Of a DNA stretch of 22,564 nt, positions 16,749-22,564 are shown in pieces. Under the pieces are notes generated by a model. That model had not been told where the DNA came from, made no database searches, and saw nothing but the letters and a program-made list of their open reading frames with translations. This stretch comes from CAZMVY01 sp964569765 (GTDB taxonomy: Bacteria; Planctomycetota; Phycisphaerae; UBA1845; PWPN01). Where the stretch lies: NCBI GenBank assembly GCA_964569765.1, contig CAZMVY010000052.1:1-22564 (forward strand), in the 5' to 3' direction. Position 1 is the stretch's first letter. The number at the start of each line of letters is the position of its first letter. Position numbers and translations under genes: made by a program.

Positions 16749-16777
16749 ATTATAAAGGATCGCGCCGCCCTTACCAA
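16749..16777 (-). promoter_or_regulatory. Strong sigma-70-type promoter
   Basis: On the minus strand, -35 TTGGTA (16772-16777) and a perfect -10 TATAAT (16749-16754) are separated by exactly 17 bases. It drives the 193-residue hypothetical through the long leader. Upstream, the remaining gap to lexA (16778-17036) holds an inverted repeat ATAGTG/CACTAT (16913-16938) and a tandem 10-base repeat, with no gene seen. Confidence 0.65.
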
Positions 16778-16992
16778 CAAAAATCCCGGCTTTTTTCTGA
16801 TTTTGTCGCCCAAACTGCGCGGAGGACACGGATTAGAGGTATCCCGTCGGATACGCCTGCGCCGTCCGACGAATCGCTGTCGATGGCCCGCATCTGTAAC
16901 CGTCTTCCCTACATAGTGTTATATACTGAAACCACTATCGCGACACCGCCGGTCAGGGCCGCAGCGCGCTGGGACTACCCCCGGTCGAGTTG

Positions 16993-17012
16993 CAAACCGA
17001 ATCAAACCGAAT
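16993..17012. repeat. Tandem 10-base repeat after lexA
   Basis: CAAACCGAAT occurs twice without a gap, beginning 25 bases beyond the lexA stop codon. No function can be assigned. Confidence 0.5.
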
Positions 17013-17036
17013 GACGGCTCTTGCTTTGAAGGTGCA

Positions 17037-17666
17037 CTATTGGTATTTACGCAGCACGCCAACAACCACACCCTGAATGGCGATGTTGTCCACGTAAATC
17101 GGTTCGTAGCTTGGGTTCGCCGGCTGCAAACGAATACGGTCGCCCTCACGGTACAGCTTCTTAAGCGTCGCCTCGCCCGTCTCGAGCAGGGCCACCACGG
17201 TCTGCCCGTCGCGAGCGGTATCCTGCCTCCGAACCACGACGTAGTCCCCATCGCGAATATGCTCGTCGATCATGCTGTCGCCCCGAACTTGCAAGACGAA
17301 GCACTCACCCTTTCCGGCGAAGACTTCTTCGAGATCCACAACATCGGGCCCCTGCACCGCCTCGATCGGGGCACCGGCGGCGATCCGGCCGACGAGGGGT
17401 ATCCGCGTGGACCGCTCATCCGGAAATACCGCAGCGGACGTAAGTTCCAAAGAGCGAGCCTTGTGCGGCGATCGTCGGAGCAGCCCGTCCTCGACGAGCG
17501 CCTCGACGTGCTCGAAGATGGTCACCTTTGACACCCCGAAGGTGTCGGCGAGTTCCTGCATCGTCGGGGAATAGCCGTGACTGCGCTGGAAGTCCCGGAT
17601 GACGGTGAGGATCTGCATCCGTCGCGGCGTCAGCCGCGGCCCCCCCGAGGCGGTACGAGCCGACAT
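17037..17666 (-). CDS. lexA: LexA, SOS-response repressor and self-cleaving protease
   Basis: Represses DNA-damage genes until RecA filaments trigger its self-cleavage. 209 residues. N-terminal winged helix: LTPRRMQILTVIRDF, YSPTMQELADTFGVS (32-46) and the recognition helix KVTIFEHVEALVEDG (47-61). Cleavage site Ala97-Gly98 in GRIAAGAPI; catalytic Ser131 in RGDSMIDEHIRDGD and Lys169 in EATLKKLY. The recognition helix differs from both E. coli and Bacillus LexA, so its operator is likely different too. The ATG has AAGGAG 7 bases upstream; a longer frame to 17726 is rejected. Codons 7-9 contain a run of seven G. The nearest good promoter is 430 bases upstream and overlaps a strong inverted repeat. 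Confidence 0.95.
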   Translation of the reverse strand: MSARTASGGPRLTPRRMQILTVIRDFQRSHGYSPTMQELADTFGVSKVTIFEHVEALVEDGLLRRSPHKARSLELTSAAVFPDERSTRIPLVGRIAAGAPIEAVQGPDVVDLEEVFAGKGECFVLQVRGDSMIDEHIRDGDYVVVRRQDTARDGQTVVALLETGEATLKKLYREGDRIRLQPANPSYEPIYVDNIAIQGVVVGVLRKYQ

Positions 17667-18060
17667 GCAGCTTCTCCTTCGAGCGTGGCAGCCCTGCCGG
17701 GCCCAGGGCGACCAGCGGCAGGGCATCCCAATCCTGCTTGTTCACATGGCGGACGTCGGTTGCAGATGCCTCCTCGACAGCCTCGATGAGATGGTCAAAG
17801 GCTGCCCAGAGCATCCGCGCCGCGCGGCACGAGGCGATCGCCTCAGCCGGTGCCACGGTTCCGGCTGGCGCGCCGCCACTTCCAGCTACTGTCCCGTCGC
17901 CTGACCGCCAGGCGACGTCCACAACGATCCCGGTCCCTGGGGTCCACGCACAACGATACCCGACCCCGGGCCCGAACACGCAGACCGGCAAAGCCTCCGC
18001 ATTGCCGCGGCCCGAGAGCCGCTCGCCGACCGCCCGCCAACGAGCGGCGAGCCAGTTCAC
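17416..18060 (-). CDS. Uncertain ORF between the lexA promoter and lexA
   Basis: The frame opens at 18102, but that ATG lies inside the predicted -10 element, so a GTG at 18060 (VNWLAARWRAVGERL) is the first usable start. The part upstream of lexA, about 130 residues, looks like a real protein: third codon positions are roughly three-quarters G or C, and composition is normal (PVCVFGPGVGYRCAW, MLWAAFDHLIEAVEEA, NKQDWDALPLVALGP). The last 83 residues overlap lexA out of frame and look like shadow sequence. The gene may be genuine with a long overlap, a decayed gene that lost its stop, or chance. No family is recognised. Some 1 base more in the seven-G run near 17640 would end the frame at once. 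Confidence 0.35.
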   Translation of the reverse strand: MNWLAARWRAVGERLSGRGNAEALPVCVFGPGVGYRCAWTPGTGIVVDVAWRSGDGTVAGSGGAPAGTVAPAEAIASCRAARMLWAAFDHLIEAVEEASATDVRHVNKQDWDALPLVALGPAGLPRSKEKLHVGSYRLGGAAADAATDADPHRHPGLPAQSRLFPDDAGTRRHLRGVKGDHLRARRGARRGRAAPTIAAQGSLFGTYVRCGISG

Positions 18061-18089
18061 CGCGAAGCGACCCCAACGGGTTAAGCTTT

Positions 18090-18129
18090 TGTTCGGTATC
18101 ATGATAACCTAACATCGGACGAACGTCAA
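18090..18129 (-). promoter_or_regulatory. Promoter and candidate LexA operator upstream of lexA
   Basis: Minus strand -35 TTGACG (18124-18129) and -10 TATCAT (18101-18106), 17 bases apart, each 5 of 6 to consensus. The -10 is covered by an inverted repeat at 18090-18114 with arms TGTTCGGT and ACCTAACA (7 of 8 positions complementary) around a 9-base centre. The placement is that of a repressor site. LexA genes usually repress themselves, so LexA is the natural candidate, but binding is not shown. Between here and the fba stop (18130-18475) no gene was found, only an inverted repeat GATACC/GGTATC at 18162-18185. Confidence 0.6.
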
Positions 18130-18475
18130 GGGCTTCAACACGAAATCCCAAGGCTTTTTTCGATACCCCTACGGCCGCCGGTATCTACTACAGTTAGACG
18201 TTCTCATCGAACAACGCCCAACATATTGAGCCTATCGACGGCAGGGGCCTGTATTCTTCAACGAAGTCGTAACGGCTTGCAGAGCATGACGTTGAGGCTG
18301 GCTACTCGACCGACGCACACCGGCGCTGCCTCCGGCGGACGACTGCCATCCGAAGCGAAATAAGCGAACGCCGGCAGCCTCCGGGTCGTTGAGCCCCCGC
18401 CGCCGAGCGGCAAGGGCAATTGAGGTCACCGGCGCGCGGCAGTAGATGGCAACCGTGTCAGCGGCTGGCGGAAGT

Positions 18476-19489
18476 TCACTTCTTGTAGAAGGCGACCATC
18501 TCCCGACACGTCACGGGTTTGATCTTGCCGGCGTTGCCCGCCTGGCCGAAGGCAACCATCCGCTCGACACACACCTTCTTCATCGCTTCGCGAGCAGGGC
18601 CGAGATAGTGCCGCGGATCGAACTCGCCCGGCTTCTCAAAGAAAACCTGACGAATCGCCCCGGTCATGGCAAGGCGATTGTCGGTGTCCACGTTGATCTT
18701 GCGGACGCCGTGCTGGATCCCGCGCTTGATCTCCTCGATCGGTACGCCGTAAGTCTCTTTCATCTGTCCGCCGTACTTGCGGATGATTTCCAGCAGTTCC
18801 TGCGGAACACTCGACGAGCCGTGCATGACCAGGTGGCAGTTGGGAAGCCGCTTGTGGATCGCCTCAATGACGTCCATCTTCAGCACCTCGCCCGTCGGTT
18901 TGCGGGTGAACTTGTACGCGCCGTGGCTCGTGCCGATTGCGACGGCGAGGGCATCGACGCCGGTATCCTTCACGAACTGTTCCGCCTGCGCCGGATCCGT
19001 GACATGCTCCAGACCGCTGCCGCCGGCCCCGTGTCCATCCTCGATGCCGCCGAGCACACCGATCTCACCCTCGACGGTGACACCCTTCTTGTGGGCAGCC
19101 TTCACTACCTTGAGGGTCGTCTTCACGTTGTACTCGTAGGTGGAAGGCGTCTTGCCGTCCTCCAAGAGCGAACCGTCCATCATCACGGACGTGAAGCCGT
19201 TCTTGATCGCGCTGAGACAGGTCTCCGGCGAGTTGCCGTGGTCCTGATGCATGGCGATCGGAATGCTCGGGTGCAGCTCCGCCGCTGCAAGCATCAGGTG
19301 ACGAAGGTAATTGTCGTTCGTATAAGCCCTTGCGCCGCGCGAGGCCTGAACGATCACGGGCGAATCGGTTTCTACGGCAGCCATCATGATCGCCTGGATC
19401 TGTTCCATATTGTTGACGTTGAAGGCAGCGACGCCGTAGTCGTTCTCGGCCGCATGGTCCAGCAGAATACGCATCGGTACGAGTGGCAT
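18476..19489 (-). CDS. fba: Class II fructose-bisphosphate aldolase
   Basis: Zinc enzyme that reversibly joins dihydroxyacetone phosphate and glyceraldehyde 3-phosphate to fructose 1,6-bisphosphate in glycolysis and gluconeogenesis. 337 residues, normal for the longer Calvin-cycle-type subgroup. Motifs: AFNVNNMEQ (22-30), the catalytic Asp and zinc His in MHQDHGNS (80-87), EGEIGVLGGIEDG, zinc His in GTSHGAYKF, zinc His in VMHGSSSVP and the phosphate-binding KINVDTDNRLA. The ATG has GGAG about 10 bases upstream. It is monocistronic by appearance: a hairpin separates it from the upstream oxidoreductase genes and it has its own promoter-like sequence. Confidence 0.95.
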   Translation of the reverse strand: MPLVPMRILLDHAAENDYGVAAFNVNNMEQIQAIMMAAVETDSPVIVQASRGARAYTNDNYLRHLMLAAAELHPSIPIAMHQDHGNSPETCLSAIKNGFTSVMMDGSLLEDGKTPSTYEYNVKTTLKVVKAAHKKGVTVEGEIGVLGGIEDGHGAGGSGLEHVTDPAQAEQFVKDTGVDALAVAIGTSHGAYKFTRKPTGEVLKMDVIEAIHKRLPNCHLVMHGSSSVPQELLEIIRKYGGQMKETYGVPIEEIKRGIQHGVRKINVDTDNRLAMTGAIRQVFFEKPGEFDPRHYLGPAREAMKKVCVERMVAFGQAGNAGKIKPVTCREMVAFYKK

Positions 19490-19582
19490 AGTCGTTGGTC
19501 TCCTTTCAAGAGGGTCTCAAAGCCGTTTTTCGGGAAACCCGTTTGGCGTCGCCCGCCTTGCCGGCGGCGTCTGGGGCCGTGT

Positions 19583-19612
19583 TTATTAGCCGATACGAAC
19601 CGCTCGCGTCAA
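19583..19612 (-). promoter_or_regulatory. Putative fba promoter
   Basis: Minus strand -35 TTGACG (19607-19612) with an 18-base spacer to TAATAA (19583-19588). The -35 is strong and the -10 is poor, giving a leader of nearly 90 bases before fba. Confidence 0.4.
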
Positions 19613-19639
19613 GAGGCGGCCAGTTGCCGACAAGAACCC

Positions 19640-19664
19640 GGCCCGCCCCGCGATGGGACGGGCC
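19640..19664 (-). terminator. GC-rich terminator-like hairpin after the oxidoreductase gene
   Basis: A 10-base-pair stem (GGCCCGTCCC with GGGGCGGGCC on the minus strand, one G-U pair) around a 5-base loop lies about 110 bases beyond the stop. It is followed by GGGTTCTTG, so the T-run is weak, but stem strength and position favour termination before fba. Confidence 0.5.
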
Positions 19665-19771
19665 GTTGGGGGGGCTGCGTCAGTTATCAGCGACCGGAAG
19701 CCTGGACCAGGCGTATCGGCGCCGCAAACCGGTCGATCCGGCAGCGGACTCCGCCGCCCCGCATGCACCGG

Positions 19772-21214
19772 TCAGATTTCCCAGCCCTTGCGATACTCCC
19801 GCTTGAGGTAACGGTTCATCTTCTCATCGTTGGTGATCTTCATGTTCGGGCCGTCCCACTCGAGCTTCTTGTCTGTTCGCAGGGCGACACAGCCGAGCAC
19901 GACCGTCTCGGTGAGCGGGCCGGCGTACGAGAAGTTCGACATCGCAATCTCCGGCTTGTTCGCGCGGATCGCCGCGAACCACTCATCCACCAATGCCTCC
20001 GTGGTGCAGGAACGGGCACCCGGAACCACGTCGCCCACCCGGGGCAGCGTCCGCGGCGGCGGCGGATACTTCTTCGCATCCGGCAGCTCGCCGATCGGCT
20101 CCTTGCCATCGAAGATCAAATAGTACCTCTCGCCGTAATCGTTCGGGCTGTAGAGCGTGCCCTTCTCGCCGATCAGGACGGAACCGCTGTCGGAGAGCTT
20201 GATGCCGTGGGCGAAGCCCTTCAGCTTTTCCACCACCCATTTCGGCTTGTCCTTGCCGCCGTCGTACCAGGTCCACTTCAGCGGCGGCAAGCCCTCGCGC
20301 TCCGGGAACTCATATTCCACAACGCTCCACATCGGGAAGGTCTCGGGGTTGTACTCGGAGCACTGCGCCACCACGCTCGTCGGAAAGCCGAGCTTGCAGG
20401 CCATGAAGGCCATGTTCGCCGTGTGGCAGGCCATGTCGCCCAGCGCCCCGCAACCGAAGTCCCACCAGCCGCGCCAGTGGAACGGCGGATATTTCGGCGG
20501 GTACGGCCGATAGGGGGCCGTACCGAGGAACAGGTCCCAGTCGAGGCCGGCCGGGACCTCCGGGTGGGCCTGACCCTTGTCGTGCAGCGCCGCCTGAACG
20601 CCCTCCAGACCGAGGATCGCGTTTGTGCCCTGCGGCCAGACGGGGCGGTTCGTCCAGACATGGACCTCCCGGACGGCGCCGATCGCGCCGCTCTGAATGA
20701 CCTCGACCGCCTCGCGCAGGCCGTCGGAGGTGGTGCCCTGATTGCCCATCTGGGTGCAGACTTTATACTTCTTCGCGGCCTCGGTGAGTTCGCGGGCCTC
20801 GGCGACGTCGTGCGTCAACGGCTTCTGGACGTAGCAATGCTTGCCGCGCTGCATGGCCCACATCGCTGCGATCGCGTGCATGTGATCCGGGGTGCTGATG
20901 GTGACGGCGTCGATCTCCTTCTCCATCTCGTCGAACATCTTGCGGAAGTCCTTGAAGACCTTCGCGCGGGGGTATTTCTCCTTCTTCTTCTTCAGCGGCT
21001 CGTCGCGGACATCGCAGATCGCGACGATGTTGTTGTGGCGCCCGCAGGCGTCGCAGTCGCTGTCGCCCTTGCCGCCGACGCCGATGCAGGCGATGTTGAG
21101 CTTCTCGTTCGGTGAGCGACTCTGGCCGAAGGCGGCGCGCCCGGCCACCCAGAAGCCGGCGCCGGCCAGGGCTGTGGTTTTCAGGAAATCGCGACGATTC
21201 GTACGGTCTGCCAT
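19772..21214 (-). CDS. Tat-exported Gfo/Idh/MocA-family oxidoreductase
   Basis: 480 residues. The N-terminus NRRDFLKTTALAGAGFWVAG is a twin-arginine signal, so the protein is probably folded with its cofactor and exported. The NAD(P)-binding Rossmann fold follows with IACIGVGGKGDSD (about 41-53), ICDVRDEP and VTISTPDHMHA. The usual EKP motif reads YVQKPLTHDV, keeping the catalytic Lys but replacing Glu by Gln. The C-terminal dimer domain holds GWWDFGCGALGDMACHTAN, typical of the planctomycete group. Substrate is probably a sugar or sugar derivative. The ATG has GGAG 8 bases upstream. It follows a related gene by 138 bases, probably one transcript. Confidence 0.92.
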   Translation of the reverse strand: MADRTNRRDFLKTTALAGAGFWVAGRAAFGQSRSPNEKLNIACIGVGGKGDSDCDACGRHNNIVAICDVRDEPLKKKKEKYPRAKVFKDFRKMFDEMEKEIDAVTISTPDHMHAIAAMWAMQRGKHCYVQKPLTHDVAEARELTEAAKKYKVCTQMGNQGTTSDGLREAVEVIQSGAIGAVREVHVWTNRPVWPQGTNAILGLEGVQAALHDKGQAHPEVPAGLDWDLFLGTAPYRPYPPKYPPFHWRGWWDFGCGALGDMACHTANMAFMACKLGFPTSVVAQCSEYNPETFPMWSVVEYEFPEREGLPPLKWTWYDGGKDKPKWVVEKLKGFAHGIKLSDSGSVLIGEKGTLYSPNDYGERYYLIFDGKEPIGELPDAKKYPPPPRTLPRVGDVVPGARSCTTEALVDEWFAAIRANKPEIAMSNFSYAGPLTETVVLGCVALRTDKKLEWDGPNMKITNDEKMNRYLKREYRKGWEI

Positions 21215-21352
21215 CGAAAGCTCTCCTTTGTTTCTGCGAATGCGTTAGAACCCACGTCGAAGCCGCGGCGGGGCCTGCTTCCAGCGGCAGCAGCATACGG
21301 GCGGCCGGCTCCGGAGTCCAGAGCGCCCGAATTCCAGCCGGGGCAAACCGTC

Positions 21353-22561
21353 TCAGGTTCGGAGCCCCTTGAGGTCTGCTTCGAGCCGCTCCTCCGACCG
21401 CATCAGCTCATCCCACGTCACCGGCTCGCCCTTGTAGGCGGCGGTGCGCCCGAGGATCGCCGTCAGGTTGCTGCGGACCGACGGCGCGACGGTGGGGTTG
21501 TCGAACCGGCCCGCGGTCACGGCTTCGTAGAACTCCCCGATGTTCACGACCGTTCCCGACTCATACAGGTCGGTGAACTTCGCGCCCGCCCACGGCTTGG
21601 GCCCGGTGATCGACACGCCGGAGAAGTAATCGCTGTGAACCGTGCCTTGCGAGCCGTAGATCCGGCAAACGATCTCGTTCGGCGCGCCGTGCGCCATCTG
21701 GACAGAATAGAACGAGAGCACGAACTCCTTCGGGAACCGGTAGATCAGATTGAAGTGGTCCCAGTCGTCGCCGTAGAGACGCAGGCCCTTGCTCCCGCCG
21801 GCCCCGACGGCGCTGAGCGGCGCGTCGTTGATGAACCACGTGGCCACGTCGAGTGCGTGGATGCTCTGTTCCACGATGAAATCGCCGGAGAACGCGCGAT
21901 AGTTGTACCAGTCACGCAGGCGGTCCTCCGGCGTCTTGGGCGGCTTCTTGTCCATGACGCCGCAGGGATAGCGGGCATCGCCGCAGACGAGCCGGCCGAG
22001 TTCGCCGGCGTGGACGCGCCTCGCCGCCTCGCGATAGAACGGGTTCGCGCGGGTCTGGAAGTCGACGAGGAAGGCGAGCTTCTTCGCGGTCGCCTTGCGG
22101 CCGGCCTCGGCGATCGTCTTGCAGCCGGGCACATCCACGGCGACCGGCTTGGCAAGGTACACGTGCTTGCCCGCCTCGACGGCGGCCGCGGCCTCGCGGG
22201 GGTGGAAGTAGGGCGGCGTCTCGATCACGACGGCGTCGATCTTGTCGTCGAGAAGCCGCTTGTAGGCCGACAGCGTTGTGTAGCGGCGGGCCGCGTCGAT
22301 CTGCAGAGCATCGCCGGTCTTGTCGACGCGGTCCTGGTAGTAGTCGGCGCACGCCACGAACCTGTACTTCCCGTGCTTGTTGAACAGGGCGGTGATCCAG
22401 TTGCCGCGCCCGCCGCAGCCGAGCAGGCCCAGCTCGATGGTCGAGTTGGCCTCGCTGCCGCGGACCGACGACGGCCTGACCACGGTGAACGCGGTGGCTG
22501 CGGCGGCGCCGGCGAGAAACTCACGACGATTCAGCTTGTCCGTGCGATTCGATCTGGTCAT
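21353..22561 (-). CDS. Second Tat-exported Gfo/Idh/MocA-family oxidoreductase
   Basis: 402 residues. Signal NRREFLAGAAAATAFTVVRP (twin arginine), then the dinucleotide-binding GLLGCGGRGNW, ACADYYQDRV and VVIETPPYFHP. The EKP motif is YLAKPVAVDV: Lys is kept and Glu is Ala. The C-terminal domain has FSGDFIVEQSIHALDVATWF, where the His is the usual active-site partner of the Lys, and GSQGTVHSDYF. Only three bases lie upstream of the ATG in the window, so the ribosome binding site cannot be judged and a longer start is possible, though the signal peptide argues for this one. It diverges strongly from the other oxidoreductase, so this is not a recent duplication. Confidence 0.9.
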   Translation of the reverse strand: MTRSNRTDKLNRREFLAGAAAATAFTVVRPSSVRGSEANSTIELGLLGCGGRGNWITALFNKHGKYRFVACADYYQDRVDKTGDALQIDAARRYTTLSAYKRLLDDKIDAVVIETPPYFHPREAAAAVEAGKHVYLAKPVAVDVPGCKTIAEAGRKATAKKLAFLVDFQTRANPFYREAARRVHAGELGRLVCGDARYPCGVMDKKPPKTPEDRLRDWYNYRAFSGDFIVEQSIHALDVATWFINDAPLSAVGAGGSKGLRLYGDDWDHFNLIYRFPKEFVLSFYSVQMAHGAPNEIVCRIYGSQGTVHSDYFSGVSITGPKPWAGAKFTDLYESGTVVNIGEFYEAVTAGRFDNPTVAPSVRSNLTAILGRTAAYKGEPVTWDELMRSEERLEADLKGLRT

Positions 22562-22564
22562 GGC

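Noticed and set aside
16199..16813. 204-codon minus-strand frame across the leader and the 193-residue gene
   Set aside because: Wrong frame for the conserved-looking protein and it crosses the promoter; no ribosome binding site supports it.
18100..18102. ATG as the start of the ORF before lexA
   Set aside because: It is part of the predicted -10 hexamer, so it would not be in the transcript from that promoter.
18162..18185. Inverted repeat GATACC/GGTATC near an A/T run as an intrinsic terminator
   Set aside because: On the minus strand the hairpin is followed by A residues, not T; on the plus strand the T-run comes before the hairpin.
18446..21115. 889-codon open frame on the plus strand opposite fba and the oxidoreductase
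   Set aside because: It is the antisense shadow of two well-identified genes; high GC removes stop codons, and the translation has no recognisable domains.

Overview
The window is about 22.6 kb of GC-rich bacterial chromosome, with G or C dominating third codon positions. Gene content points to Planctomycetota, probably a Phycisphaerae-like lineage. The signs are two oxidoreductases of the Gfo/Idh/MocA family with Tat signals, an 80-residue MTVEKLRKIH-type hypothetical, many TPR and lipoprotein genes, and an ordinary housekeeping background. No tRNA, rRNA, CRISPR array, transposase or clear prophage was seen. The taxonomic call is an inference from gene style, not from a marker comparison.

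Left part (1-4720): the 3' part of ftsK (DNA translocase) and an unrecognised 270-residue protein run rightwards and meet aroA (EPSP synthase), which runs leftwards. Upstream of aroA is the small conserved gene with its own promoter-like sequence and a palindrome.

Middle left (4825-10471, all leftward): eda (KDPG/KHG aldolase), a CobS-like membrane protein whose acidic active-site motif has decayed, an exported TPR protein, holA (DNA polymerase III delta) and a proline/alanine-rich lipoprotein. The TPR gene and holA are 3 bases apart, and holA and the lipoprotein gene 26 bases apart, so these three are probably one operon.

Centre (10729-16557): a rightward pair of overlapping small genes, a winged-helix protein and a DUF5049-like protein, which looks phage-derived. 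Next come a leftward polysaccharide flippase-type membrane protein and a leftward TPR lipoprotein with a C-terminal SPOR domain, then a rightward acyl-CoA synthetase-type AMP ligase. A leftward hypothetical follows, with a good sigma-70-type promoter and a leader of about 185 bases.

Right part (17037-22561, all leftward): lexA is preceded by about 430 bases that hold an uncertain ORF and, at the far end, a near-consensus promoter overlapped by a strong inverted repeat that is a candidate LexA operator. Beyond it lie class II fructose-bisphosphate aldolase and the two Tat-exported Gfo/Idh/MocA oxidoreductases.

The most interesting items are the lexA promoter/operator and its intervening ORF, the degenerate CobS homologue, the winged-helix/DUF5049 pair and the long leader at 16558-16742. 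No complete new multi-gene system could be shown from sequence alone.
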